Assembly (NCBI GenBank): GCA_905221605.1
Contig: CAJNDS010001447.1
Location: forward strand, 504,216 to 568,215
Length of the DNA: 64,000 nt
Direction: 5' to 3'
From: Symbiodinium natans
Lineage: Eukaryota; Sar; Dinophyceae; Suessiales; Symbiodiniaceae
The translations under genes were made by a program, and so were the position numbers. The notes under the pieces are model-generated. The model searched no databases. It was not told where the DNA came from and worked only from the letters and a program-made list of their open reading frames with translations. Positions 1-11,400 of this stretch are shown here, piece by piece; position 1 is the first letter of the stretch; each line of letters opens with the position of its first letter.

Positions 1-326
1 TAGGGTTTAGGGTTTAGGGTTTAGGGTTTAGGGTTTAGGGTTTAGGGTTTCGGGTTTCGGGTTTAGGGTTTAGGGTTTAGGGCTCAGGGGTCTATACTTG
101 GAGGTTCAGGTTACATAGAACCCCAATTCCATCTGAACGTGTAAGCCCTCCGAAGCCTGTCAAGTAGCTTCGACGTAGACTTAGAATTCGGGTTATAAGT
201 ACCCATGAAAGTCGAAGTAGGGTTTAGGGTTCAGTGAGTTACTAACCCTAAACCCTAAACCCTAAACCCTAAACCCTAAACCCTAAACCCTAAGCCCTAA
301 ACCCTAAACCCTAAACCCTAAACCAG

Positions 327-405
327 ACATGTCGGCTTCCCAAATCGCTGTTTCGAGGTTGAAAGCGCGGCATGCGCAAGAGGCCATCTGGTCCACGGCG
401 CACTC
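327..405 (+). CDS. Orphan putative exon
   Basis: A GC-rich open stretch lies between a CCCTAAA array (243-325) and TTTAGGG-type sequence. It reads M-S-A-S-Q-I-A-V-S-R-L-K-A-R-H-A-Q-E-A-I and on to H-S (ATG at 329), with helical, Arg/Ala-rich composition. A consensus donor GATC|CTAAGAGTTTAGGG follows, so the exon would end at 405. No neighbouring exon could be joined in frame, and the product is unrecognised. It could be the first exon of a gene or an internal exon of one that starts left of the window. Confidence 0.3.
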
Positions 406-2561
406 GATCCTAAGAGTTTAGGGTTTAGGATTTTGGGTTTAAGGTTCGGGGTTTGGGGATTTGGGGTTTAGGGTTTAGGGTTCGGGGTTTTGGGGTTTTT
501 GGGTTTTGGGTTTGGGGTTTGGGGTTCAGGGTTTAGGGTTTGGGGTTTTGGGATTTTGGGTTTGGGGTTTTGGGATTTTGGGTTTGGGGGTTAGCAGCCA
601 GGTGCTTCAAGTAGGAGGGAGATATTGCTTGGCAGCGCCCTTGAAAGCAGAGATGCCCCTCAATGCAGCTAAGTAACCAGATTCGTTTAGGGTTCACGTT
701 TATGGCTTTCCGCGGACAAAACGCCCATAGATCTCCTTCAATGGAGCCCCATAAGGGATGGGTTCGTAGGCCCGAGTGCAGGAGCTTGAATAGTTACAGG
801 CAACATCCCCTTATGATTCAATCCCCATATGAACAGAATATACGCTACTCACTACTCCAGGTATAAACCCCATTATCTTCCCTCTCAGAGCATTTCGAGG
901 ATGATAGGGTGAAAAGCCGTGATCTTGAACTGCCTTCACGGATAAAACATGGTGCAATTCAATAAGGAAGACAACCCTCCATCAAAGACCCGACGCCCGA
1001 AATTGCTTAAGGGCTGCGGCGCCTGTGGACCAGAAGGCACATTAGCCGCCTCAAAGATTCTCACTCCTCCAAAGGAGGATCGGAGAACATCCCAAGAGTC
1101 TGTCTCGGATTGGGGGGGAACCTTAGAGGTTAGGGTAGAGTCAAAGGGTGAGGGTTGTGGATCTAAGTTCCCTACCAAAAACCCGAAACCCGAAACCCCA
1201 AACCCTATACCCTAAACCCCAAACCCTAAACCCTAAACCTTAAACCCTATACCTAAACCCCAAACCCTTACCCTGAATCCCGAAGATTGTCGGGCCAGGA
1301 GTACACACTTGCGTTTTTGGGGTGGTACCTGTCTCACCCAGCTTTCTCCTAGGGCGAAAGCTTGAAGCAGGAGGCAGATCTCGCAAAAGAAGCCCGAAAC
1401 CCTAAACCCTACATAAACCCTAAACCCCAAGCGACCTCTATAAGCTTGGAGTTTGAGGCCCAAGGGTTCCGGGTTTTGTTTCTTAGCGTTTGGGATTGAG
1501 GGTGCATCCCTCAACCCTAAACCCGAACCCCCAAGCCCCCTCACCCTAAACCCCAAACCCTAAACCCTAAACCCTAAGCCGCACTATAAACAAAAGGGAA
1601 CACAGCCGAAGAAAGCTACGCCTTGCAGGGCGCCTGGGGGTTTAGGGTTTAGGGTTGAGGGTTGAGGGTTTAGGGTTTAGGGTTTAGGGTTGGGGATTTA
1701 GGGTTTGGGGTTTTGCGTCCACACTTTTGAGCTTTTCGGGGTTTAGGGTTTCTTTGGGTTTTTGGGTTCACCTAGAATGTCTCAAGTCTCCAACTCTCTG
1801 CAAAGTGGAATCGCTTGGGCCTTCTGAATTCCCTGATTGCAGCATGGTTCAATGATAACGGACCCCCACAAAACTAGCTACATTAGATCCCCCCCCCAGG
1901 TAGGGTTTCGGCGGGTCAGGAAAGCGCGCACCGGAATGTCGGGTTCAATTCAGGTTTAGGGTTCAGGGTTTAGGTTCAGGTTAACTTTAGGGTCAGCGTG
2001 TTGTTAGCATTATGGGAGAGAGGGTTTAGGTCTATGTGGCGCCAAGCTGTCCAACATCGCCAAACTGCCAACAGAAGCTCAAGCAAAGCTGTGCATTCTA
2101 AAGCAGTGCATGCTAGGGCTCCTAGCATTTGTTTAAATAGAGTTCAGGGTTTCGGGCTTAAAGTTGGGCACCTATCTCCCTATGTCTCTGCAATCATGAC
2201 ATGTGGGGCTTGAGCCTACTGACGTCCAGGGCTTAACGGGTTTAAGGATCAGGTGTTTCTAAACTAAACTCAGACCCTAAACCCTAAACCCTAAACCCTA
2301 AACCCTAAACCGCTTTAGGGGTAAAGAGCCGCTAGCATTTCAGCACCCACGCGTCTGCAGTGGAGGCTGCAAGTCGGCATAGCTTAGCGAATGGCCCAAA
2401 AAACACAGCAAAAACCCAAAAAACAAAACCCTACAAGCCCTGAAAACCCAACAGCAACCTTAAAAACCCTATGAAGCCTAACAAACCCTAAACCCTAAAC
2501 CCTAAACCCTAACAAGGACTCATAATTACATAATTTCGGGATCAACCCCCAGATCCAGAGC
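406..2561. other. Non-coding, degenerate TTTAGGG/TTTGGGG sequence
   Basis: Degenerate G-rich telomere-like repeats fill 417-590 and 1639-1755. CCCTAAA-like repeats lie at 1190-1265, 1397-1430, 1510-1580 and 2275-2310. An island at 1590-1640 sits between CCCTAAA and TTTAGGG arrays and may be a short exon, but no frame is convincing. The other open frames here read through repeat or unique sequence without recognisable features. Confidence 0.5.
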
Positions 2562-5500
2562 ATGGCCTCTCGGAGCTCAGTGTGGCTGCGACTGGCCAGG
2601 CCCCACCGGGTGCGTGGAGGGCATTTGGGGGGTTTCAGGGCTTTAGAGTTTAGGGTTTAGGGTTTAGGGTTTAGGGTTTAGGGTTTAGGGTTTAGGGTTT
2701 AGTGTGAGGGTTTTAGAGGTTGTGGGACACTTAGGGTTTTTTAAGGGGTTTAGGGCTTTAGGCTTTAGGAATGTAGGGTGCAGGAATATAGGAGTTAGTA
2801 TAGGGGTTTCGTGTGGAGGGGTTTGGCTAAAATTAGGGTGAGGTGGGTTGAGTCATGTCTGCGTCTGTGTGTGACACGGAGCCATGAACAACCATCAGCA
2901 CGGCTAAGACCTCACAGAAACAGATTCCTAGACCTTACAAACTTTACAAACCCCAAACACAAAATAGCTTTCAAGCTGCAGATTCAGACCCGAAACTAGA
3001 GTGTAGGGTTCAGGACCACCTGCCGTACAATACCACGAAAGCTCCCATCCCCAATCCCTCAACGAGGAGCGGGGCCACAGATGTTGGTATCTTCCCAAGC
3101 CACCAGGCGCGGGGTTGCCCGTAAACCCTACCCCCTGCGCATCCCGAATAGGGTTAGGGCCAACGGTTAGGGTTTTTAGCAGCTTTCCCTGAACCCTAAA
3201 CCCTAAACCCGAAACCCTACATGCTACAGACTTCAGGGTGCTTGCTTTACATTAAGTTGAGGTTGGCGCCTTGGGTCTAGGGGCCGCAATTAGGATGTAG
3301 GGCTTGCAACCGTAAACCCACAACCCTGACCTTATATGGTTTAGGGTTTAGGGTTTAAGGTTCAGGGTTCAGGGTTCGGGGTTCAGGGTTTAGGGCGTTT
3401 AGGGTTTGGTTTAGGAGTTTCGGGTTCAGGGGTTCAGGGTTGAGGGGTGTAGGGTTTCGGGTGGAGGGCTCTAAGGTATTTAAGGTATTTATTCCCGGAG
3501 GTCATGCTGATGCTTGGCGGAGTCTCGGGCAATTTCTATCCTATAGGTTTGTGGTTCAGGTACTTGTCACCCCACTTGTAGGCCCGCTAAGTCGTCGATG
3601 TAGTACAGGCTATAAGTAGACTTAGAATTGGGGTTGTAAGTACCCTGAACCCTAAACCCTAAACCCTGAACCCTAAACCCTACACCATGAATCTCCAAGT
3701 CGGTTTGAGTTTTTAGGTTTAAGCATGAAGACCTATACCCAAGTTCTTCAAGGCCCGAGGGGTGAAGGATGCTAGGATTAACTCTTGTTCAGGCATATAT
3801 ATATATGTATATACATATTATATATATATATATGTATGTGTGTGTAAGTGAAAACAATGTGTGTGTATACATACATACATACATACATACATGCATGCAT
3901 GCATGCATGCATGCATGCATACATACATACATACATATATATATAATAGCCATCAAAGTTATTTATGCGTTGGCTTGTTTGGTTAGTTTCATCCTTATAT
4001 CTATAAATATCAATATACATATAAATATAAATGCAAATGTAAGTATAAATATAAACATATATATATGCACCTTGTTTACTTGTTGTTTACATATGTGTAC
4101 ATATATGTATATATGTATATATACATATTACCCCACCCCCCCTTACACCCTCCATGCACCGCCCTTGACACGCCCCTCACATGCCCCTTTAGAGTCCGGG
4201 GGACTGTGGCCGTGCACTTTTTGTTTTTTGTGTATATATGTGTATATATATATATATGATTTATTTGTTTACTTATTTCTTTATACACATAGTTCTACAA
4301 AGAGGGCACAGTATCCTGCACTTAACTTATCAGCGCTCGGGTTTAGCAGTTTGCCTCCAGCTGTTCTTCATACCATAGGAGCCTAGGGTTTGGGGTTTGG
4401 GGTTTAGGGTGTAGGGTGTTTTGGGTTTCGGGGTTAGTGTCTATCTAAGGGTACTTTCATGGGCCTGAATATGGTCCCTTACCTCCACTAACGGGTGCTG
4501 ATACTTGGGTTGTATGGGGGATTTCAAAATTATATTAGAGGCCCCAGTTTAAGGGCTTAGACAGCCAATGCGTTTAGGACGTAGGAACCTCGGGTCTAAT
4601 ACCCTGGAGGTTTTGAGGGCCACAGGACAGTAGGCTAGTAGCAGATGAGGACTGGTACTGGTTCTCTTTGTTTGGATCTCTGTGTACATCTGGCGTTCTG
4701 GGTCTACACTTGTCATGAGGGTCGGTGCATATGCACTTCATGAACTGTCAATTAGCTTCCTTGTCTTTCTTTTCAGCAAGCTGTGACTAGTTCTTGACTG
4801 GGGCTTTTGATAATGAGTTAGGTACCTTACATCCCCCGAAAGGGCTTATATAGGAAACCTAATTCCCAACGTCCCCACTAGGAACCACGAACCCTAAACC
4901 CTAAACCCTACACCCTACAGCTTAAACCCTAAACCCTAAACCCTAAACTCCAGCTCGGCACAGTTGGCACGACGAGCACCGGCACCGCTGGCACTGCATG
5001 GAAAGACGGATGAGGTGCGCCCCAGTTCGTTTAGGGTTTAGGGTTTAGGGTTTGGGGTTTAGGGTTTAGGGTTCGATTTTGGAATCCGGGTTGGGATGTT
5101 GCCCCTTATACTCACAGTCCTTAATAGGGATTCTACTAGGGGGGGGGGGGGGTACTATAATCCCTATGAAGGACTGTTAGTATGAGGGGGTACATCCCAA
5201 GGTTCAGGGTTGCATGTTTAGGGTTTAGGGTTTAGGGTTTAGGGTTTAGGGTTTAGGGTTTAGGGTTTAGGGTTTAGGGTTTAGGGTTTAGGGTTTAGGG
5301 TCTATAGCGACTGGGTCCTCGCACACTATGCGTGTGTAAACTTCGCGGCTGGCTGGCGATTGTCGGTGGCAAGGGACACTACATGCGCATCCGAAATGGG
5401 GGTTTTACGAAATTAAGGGACCCCTACTATAGACACCCAAATAGTCGGATTTTGTACCTATAGTAAGGACCCCAATACGGTACCCCCCCCCCCCCCCCCA

Positions 5501-8206
5501 ATTTCGGAAACCCCCCACGTGCGTATGCGAAATAAGTACAGGATGGCCAGCCTGCGAATGGAAGTCAGTCACCAAGCATTCAACTCAACTCAACCGCCAG
5601 GGTAACAGAGTCTGCTACGACGGAGCGAGAGGTTGCCGTTAGCACCTCCCTCAGTCACCAAGCATGGCCATGTGATGCAATCACTCCACCTAAAGCTTGG
5701 GAGACTCCCCCCTTATACTAACAGTCCTTAACAGGGTTTAGGGTTTAGGGTTTAGGGTTATAGTGCCCCCTGCTATAATCCCTATTAAGAGCTGTTCGTA
5801 TATGGTGGAACATCTCAACCTAGAGCTAAATCCCACACCCGAAGCCCTAAATCCTCTTCAGGTTGTTTTTACTATGTAGGCACATCTTAGGTTTCTGCAA
5901 CATACCCTAAACCCGAAACTTGGCCCCAAACCCTAAACCCCGTGCAAAACTAACCCTAAACCCTAAACCCTAAACCCTAAACCCTAAACCCTAAACCCTA
6001 AACCCTAAACCCTAAACCCTAAACCCTAAACCCCTCAGGGCCCTGCAACGTAGAGAGGTCGCGCTGTCCAAAGACGAAGCGCGGGAGCTGCAGCGCAAGA
6101 TTCGCTGGGAGGCCAGAGGCTTCTTAGGGTTTAGGTTTTAGGGTTTAGGTTTTAGGGTTTAGGGCTTAGGGTTTAGGATTCAGGGTTTAGGATTTAGGGG
6201 GGGACCCTCAACCCTAAAACCTAATCCCTACTTGCAAGCCAAACATGACACCTGCTCTGTTCCTGGCAGCTTGCTCTTCTTTTGGGGGGCACGAGGATGA
6301 CGGGATTTAAGATTTCGGGTTCAGGGTCTGTCGACTTCACTCCATTGCGAGCATGTTATGAGACAACCTGATCCAGAAAGCCTGACCACGAATATGCCTT
6401 TGCATTGCCACTGCAATTCACAAGCGCACATGCATGAAAAGCTACGTTAGCACGATGCACGCTATACAAGCACACGTACGTATATATATATATATACACA
6501 TATGCCATATATAGAATCTATATGTATACGCAGTCTCCACAGGACGAACACGCTATTGGCTCAATCCAGCAAAGTCGGCTCAACGTCCCAAACCCTACCA
6601 AACCCCAAACCCCAAACCCCAAACCCTAAACCCTACACTCTAAACCCTGAATCGCCCCTATCCGCGCCTTAGAACATCCTTAACGCTAAGCCCCAAGCCT
6701 TACATATAATGCACTAATGTATGTATATATATATTTTTTATTTATTTATATTTATATTTATATTTATATTCATATTTATATTTATAACAAATAAAATAAT
6801 CTATGTATATATATATATATCTTGACCCATAAGCCAAACGTCTGCAAAGCCTGAACTTACCACAGGCTAGAGCTCTTTAGAGCCAGAGGCCCTTTGCAGG
6901 AGTATGTCTGTCCACACCTACTCTATGCTCTCCGCACTCCTCAACTCGACCTTGAAAAACCGTAGGCTTAGGGTTTAGGGTTCAGGGTTTAGGGTTTAGG
7001 GTTTAGGGTTTAGGGATTATGGGGTTTAGGGATTATGGGGTTTAGGGTTCAGGGTTTAGGGTTTAGGGCTCCCCCACTCCCCAAGGCCGTCAACCCCCCC
7101 ACTCCCGTGTAGCAACCCTAAACCTCAGCCCCGAACCCTAAACTTTAAGCCCCAACCGCAAACCCTAAACCCAAACCGCAAACCCGAAACCCTCAACCCC
7201 AGACCCCAAACCCAAACCCCAAACCCCAAACCCCAAACCCTAAACCCTAAACCCCAAACCATGGTGAGCCAACCCCCGTCGACGCGGCGCAGGTGGCGGA
7301 TGAGGCGGAGCTCGCCGAGCTTGTCGGCAAGTCGCTCCCTCGCTTTGACGAGGCTTTTCAGGGACGTGGTTTAGTATATGATTCGGATGTTATATTGTAA
7401 TAGCAAATGATATTAAGGGTGTCACTCTCCTCGTTTTCGGATTGGAGGCTTTAGGGTTTCGGGCGCAGGGGCCCTAAACCGGAAGCAATGATGTCCCAAA
7501 CTTTAGGCTACAAAGCTGACCCTAAACCTGAAGACTGAGGCCGACACGGGGCCTAGCTAGGGTGTAGTAGGCTTTTGGATCCGAAACCTCTAAATTCTAA
7601 ACCCGAAGCCCTAAGCCAATCAGAGCTTATGAGGCTGAAAGGACCCCTCCTACACAGGGACTGGCAGCCCTCCCGGTGAGGGGTCTGAGGTCTTGTTGAC
7701 CTGGAAGCCTACATCCGCATGGCGCCCGAAACAGATCCCTCCCTTCATGGGATCCTCCATTGGACCGCTAAGCTTGTACCCTTACTACATCCCCTTGGGA
7801 ATTATTTTTTATTTTTGTTAAAATAAAACCCAAGAGGATATTAAACATATTATTTTTATTAAGGTTCTAAGGAGAGTATAGCTTAAGTTTGGGCCATCCG
7901 AGAGTAGGGGTACCTTATTTGGGTCTTTATTAGAAAGGAAACCTACTACAGGGTTCCGTTATTTTCCGTATACTCCCATATTTGGAGTATATATTAAGGG
8001 AACCTCCTATAGGGGTGGCATCCTTACGGGCCGGGCCCCTCACTGCTGCAAAGCGTCGTTGCGCGAAACTGATGCTGTTTGGCTCAGCCTTCAGGACCCT
8101 AAACCCTAAACCCTAAACCCTAAACCCTAAACCCTAAACCCTAAACCCTAAACCCTGAACCCTGAACCCTGAACCCTGAAGCCCTAAGCCATGAAACCCG
8201 AGGTAA
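2562..8206 (+). CDS. Spliced gene for a small protein with a mitochondrial-type N-terminus (tentative, 123 aa)
   Basis: Seven exons join in one frame: 2562-2620, 4954-5014, 6058-6111, 7293-7362, 7690-7772, 8054-8094 and 8203-8206 (stop). The start MASRSSVWLRLARPHRVRGG is rich in Arg and Ser with no acidic residue, as in mitochondrial targeting sequences. The middle, around ALSKDEARELQRKIRWEVAD, is a charged amphipathic helix, followed by EAYIRMAPETDPSLHGILHW. Donors are GCAT, GTGC, GCCA and GACG; most acceptors are AG|GNNN. Exons 3-5 join convincingly. The second exon's acceptor (AG|C), the 8054 junction and the four-base final exon are weak. I do not recognise the family. It ends about 260 bp before the TatD start. 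Confidence 0.45.
3551..3700. mobile_element. Family F hairpin element with a telomere array inside its right inverted repeat
   Basis: The left arm GGTTCAGGTACTTG and the right part GTAAGTACCCTGAAC match the family F inverted repeat (compare 44180-44307). The right arm is split. After CCCTGAAC it continues as about five CCCTAAA-type units and only then resumes as ATCTCCAAGT, the expected end of the repeat. Confidence 0.55.
3790..4290. repeat. AT-rich microsatellite block (TATA, ACAT, GCAT units)
   Basis: Short tandem units of TA, TACA and TGCA dominate, for example (ATAC)n then (ATGC)n at 3866-3935. Open frames on both strands here encode only Tyr/Ile/His/Met-rich repeats and are not real genes. 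A GC-richer stretch at 4130-4220 interrupts it. Confidence 0.8.
5091..5200. mobile_element. Family E hairpin element
   Basis: The ends are TTGGGATGTT and GTACATCCCAA. Internal arms, CTTATACTCACAGTCCTTAATAG and its near-complement later on, meet at a G-run loop. The same element forms nitrite reductase intron 2 (16689-16815). Confidence 0.75.
5218..5301 (+). repeat. TTTAGGG array (about 12 units)
   Basis: Near-perfect heptamers, G-rich strand on +, interstitial. Confidence 0.95.
5396..5517. mobile_element. Family D element
   Basis: The ends TGGGGGTTTTACGAAAT and AATTTCGGAAACCCCCCA form an imperfect inverted repeat. The core (TAGACACCCAAATAGTCGG, then GGACCCCAATACGGTACC) recurs at 21353, 23212, 28148, 28471 and 36797. 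A poly-C run lies near the right end. Confidence 0.7.
5697..5822. mobile_element. Family E hairpin with a telomere array at its centre
   Basis: The arms CTTATACTAACAGTCCTTAA and the complementary right arm are those of family E. The centre, where other copies have AATAGGGATTCTAG, is replaced by about three TTTAGGG units (5736-5759). Confidence 0.7.
5950..6032 (-). repeat. CCCTAAA array (about 12 units)
   Basis: Perfect heptamers, C-rich strand on +, at the 3' end of an intron. Confidence 0.95.
6112..7292. other. Intron 3 of the 2562-8206 gene
   Basis: It opens GCCAGAGGCTTC then degenerate TTTAGGG (6124-6200). The middle has an AT-rich stretch (6478-6500, 6718-6830) and TTTAGGG/CCCCAAACC repeats (6967-7068, 7100-7260). 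Confidence 0.45.
7773..8053. other. Intron 5 of the 2562-8206 gene, AT-rich
   Basis: Unusually AT-rich for this window (7800-7860). Imperfect self-complementary stretches resemble the hairpin elements. No telomere array. Confidence 0.35.
8098..8180 (-). repeat. CCCTAAA/CCCTGAA array
   Basis: About nine CCCTAAA units followed by CCCTGAA variants, directly after the putative exon ending at 8094. Confidence 0.9.
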
Positions 8207-8252
8207 GTCTGCCCCGATGATTAAGGCTACTTATAAGGGATAGTGAAGCGTT

Positions 8253-8313
8253 TCATGGGAACCCAGGGGTGGTAGTATGGGGGGGTAGTAGGGAACCCAT
8301 GACAGACCCTGTA
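8253..8313. mobile_element. Short family J inverted repeat
   Basis: TCATGGGAACCC at the left pairs with the complementary end GGGAACCCATGA, around GTAGTATGGGGGGGTAGTAG. The ends match the larger hairpin at 14738-14894. Confidence 0.55.
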
Positions 8314-8465
8314 GGGAGAGGCCCCCGAAGTCTAAATAGAGCTCTGGGGGCCTGGTGGCCTGGAAGCATGGTAACTTGAAGTCACTTGCCCCCTAAAACC
8401 CCAAACCCTAAACCCTGAACTCTAAACCTCAATCCCAGTACTGGTACCCAGCTTCTCTTGCCGCC

Positions 8466-11400
8466 ATGCGGCGGGGAGTGCGCTGGGCCTTGATGGCGTT
8501 GTGCGCGCTTCTTGGCGCTCCGCTTTCGCCCAGGGCATTTGGGCTCAGGGTTCTCATAGGTTTAGGGTTTAGGGTTTAGGGTTTAGGGTTTAGGGTTTAG
8601 GGTTTAGGGTTTAGGGTTTAGGGTTTAGGGTTTAGGGTTTAGGGTTTAGGGTTTAGGGTTTAGGGAATGACATGGTTTAGGGCTTAGATACCTTCTAGGG
8701 CAAGGCTTCATGGGGCATATTAATGTTCAGCACCCCAAGTTGCCTTGTTGTGGCTCCAATTCCCCAAAAAACCCATTGTCAGACAAGGGCTCAATTTCCC
8801 CTAAGCCAAAGACTCGAAGCCCTAAACCCTGGGGGAACCTTGAGGATCTATTCCCGATATTTCCCAGTAGACCCGACATCCAATAAACCCGATGCCGGAT
8901 CTGCTTCTCGCGGTTTTCAAGGTGCGTACCCCAAACCCCGAGTTAGAGGAGAGCCGGGGCAGACCTGGCCCAAGTCAGATCCATCTAGTCTAGGGTTTGG
9001 GGGTTTTGAGTTCAGGGTTTAGACTTCAGGGTTTGGGGTTTAGAGTTTTGGGTGCAGGGTTAAAAGCTCGCAGTCAGGACATAAGAGCCAACCCACGCGT
9101 GTGTAAGTTACAAAAGGACCCCGAATAGGCCCCTGTTCCCATCTTTTGGGTTTAAGTTCCCTTATTTTAAACCAAAAAGGGCCTGTTTGTTCCAAGGTGT
9201 TTCGTGGGTCACCCTAAACCCATAAACCCTAAAACCCTGAATCCCTAAACCCTAAAACCCTACACCCTAAACCCTAAAACCGTCAACCCTAAGCACTAAA
9301 CCCTAAAACCCTGAACCCTAAAACCCTGAACCCTAAAACCCTGAACCCTAACACCCTACACCCTAAACCCTAAAACCCTGAACCCTAAAACCCTAAACCC
9401 TCTTGGGCCAAGGCTCCTGACCAGACCGGCCCTCCGCACCTTCGCCTGCGCACGAGCTGCCTTCGGCAGAAGGCGACAGAGAGAGGTTGGGGCCGTTTAG
9501 GGTTTAGGGTTTAGGGTTTGGGGTTTAGGGTTTAGGGTTTGGGGTTTAGGCTTTGGGGTTTAGGCTTTGGGGTTTAGGATTTTGGGGTTTAGGTGCCTTG
9601 GGGTGTTTGGGGTATGGGCCCGTTTAGGGTTTGGGGTTTAGGATTCTGGGGTTTAGGTGTTTAGGTCTTGGGGTTTGGGGGTTTAGGGTTTGGGGTTTGG
9701 GTTTTAGGGTTTGGGGTTTGGTGTTTAGGATTTTGGGGTTTAGGTGTTCGGGGTATGGGCCCGTTTAAGGTTTGGGGTCTAGGATTTGGGGTTTAGGTGT
9801 TTAGGTCTTGGGGTTTAGGTGTTTGGGGTATGGGCCCGTTTAGGGTTTGGGGTTCAGGATTTTGGGTTTAGGTGTTTAGGTCTTGGGGTTTGGGGGTTTA
9901 GGGTTTGAGGTTTGGGTTTTGGGTTTGGGGTTGTGGTGTTCAGGTGTTTGAGGTTTAGGGTTTGGGGTTCAGGTGTTTAGGGTTTGGTACTTGGGGGTTC
10001 AGGGTTTGGGGTTTATGCGAGAGATCATTGCAGGTTAGGTGTTTAAGGTTTGGGGTTTAGGGTATGAGGTTTAGGGTTTGGGATTTGGGGTTTTGGTTTT
10101 TTTTGCTATCAGGGTGGCGGCAAAGAACGGACTCTATTTTTCGCAGCTTGCTATAGCCGACTGAGGTCTGTTTCTGAGTTTCAATATTCTGACGGGCCTG
10201 AAGGCTGGGGTTGCTTTGGGTAGTTTAGCCCGAAACCCTAAGCCCTAGCCCCGACCAATACCCCATTCTTAAAAAAGGGGCCGGAATAATTACGAGCTGT
10301 ATTCCCGTATGGCCATTCCCATATGGCCCTTGATAAATGTACTATAATCACCCCTGGCCCAAAACCCTGTTCTAAACTATTGAGGCCCCCCTATCCTAAG
10401 TACTAGGGCCCCTACACCACGAGGCCAGAAGCCGCCGCAGGAAGCAAACCTACAGAGCCCCGCAAGCGCAGCCTCAGCGGCAGATACAAGGACGGATTTC
10501 CAGGGGTCGAATGTTTTTGTTCTTTTTTATTTCTATTTTTTTTTGGGGGGGGAGAGAGAGAGGGGTTCAGGGGTTTATAATCTTTTACAAATATGGGGTT
10601 TTATAGGGTTGTTTTAGAGTTTTAAAGGGTTCAGAGGGTTGATAGGGTTGTAGGTTTGATAGGGTTTTGATAGGGGTGTATCGGGTTGATAGGGTTTAGG
10701 GTGTATAGGTTGTATAAGATAGGGTTGACAGGGTTGATAGGGTTGATAGGGTTGATAGGGTTGATGGTGTTTATAGGAGTTTATGCGAGTTTTTGGTTTT
10801 GGAAGGTTTACAGGGTTTATAGGGTTTGTCGGGTTTGGGGGTTTAGAGTGGTTCTAGGGCTTTTTTGGGGTTTTGTAAAGGTTTAGGGTGGCAAGGGTTT
10901 GTGTTGTCAGAAGTGTATAGGGGGGGGGGGGGTGCGTGGGGAGAGGTGAGTTGTATATACATATTTATTTATATATGGGCTGCGGGTACTGGTTCTAAGC
11001 ACCGCGCTGCCCATGCTACTAGATGCAATTTGGACTCCTCATCTCGCAATGCAAGAGACATATAGCCCACGTCAGGCCCTTAAAAATCTAACCCTAAACC
11101 CTATTTAAACCCCAAACCTGAATCCCTAGACCCTAAGCCCTAAGCCCTAAACCCTACAACCCGAAACCCTAAACTCTACACCCTAGACTCTACACCCTAA
11201 GCCCTAAACCCTAACCCCTAAACCCTAAACCCTAAACCCTAAACCCTAAACCCTAAACCCTAAACCCCAAACCCTAGGTAGGGTGTAGGTTCTAAAGCTC
11301 CGGCCTTCGAAGCGGCTCTGTGAGGAGAAGCTGCGGCCTCGGGAGGATGCTGCCGATGGCAAGGCGGCATCCATGTGAAGTTTTAGGGGTTTAGGGTTTA

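Larger units (their letters stand above)
2621..4953. other. Intron 1 of the 2562-8206 gene
   Basis: It starts GCAT|TTGGGG and reaches a TTTAGGG array at 2644-2702. It then holds unique sequence, degenerate TTTAGGG (3330-3450), a family F hairpin with an internal telomere array (3551-3700), an AT-rich microsatellite block (3790-4290) and CCCTAAA arrays (4889-4950) just before the acceptor. Confidence 0.4.
5015..6057. other. Intron 2 of the 2562-8206 gene
   Basis: It starts GTGCGCC and soon enters TTTAGGG repeats (5033-5073). It contains two family E hairpins (5091-5200, 5697-5822), a long TTTAGGG array (5218-5301), a family D element (5396-5517) and a CCCTAAA array (5950-6032) 25 bp before the acceptor. 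Confidence 0.5.

Noticed and set aside
1..85. Window start as a chromosome-end telomere
   Set aside because: A left chromosome end should read CCCTAAA on +; here it is TTTAGGG, only about 12 units with TTTCGGG variants, like the many interstitial arrays.
3769..4386. 205-codon frame, plus the minus-strand frame over it
   Set aside because: It is a microsatellite translation of TATA/ACAT/GCAT units rich in Tyr, Ile, His and Cys.
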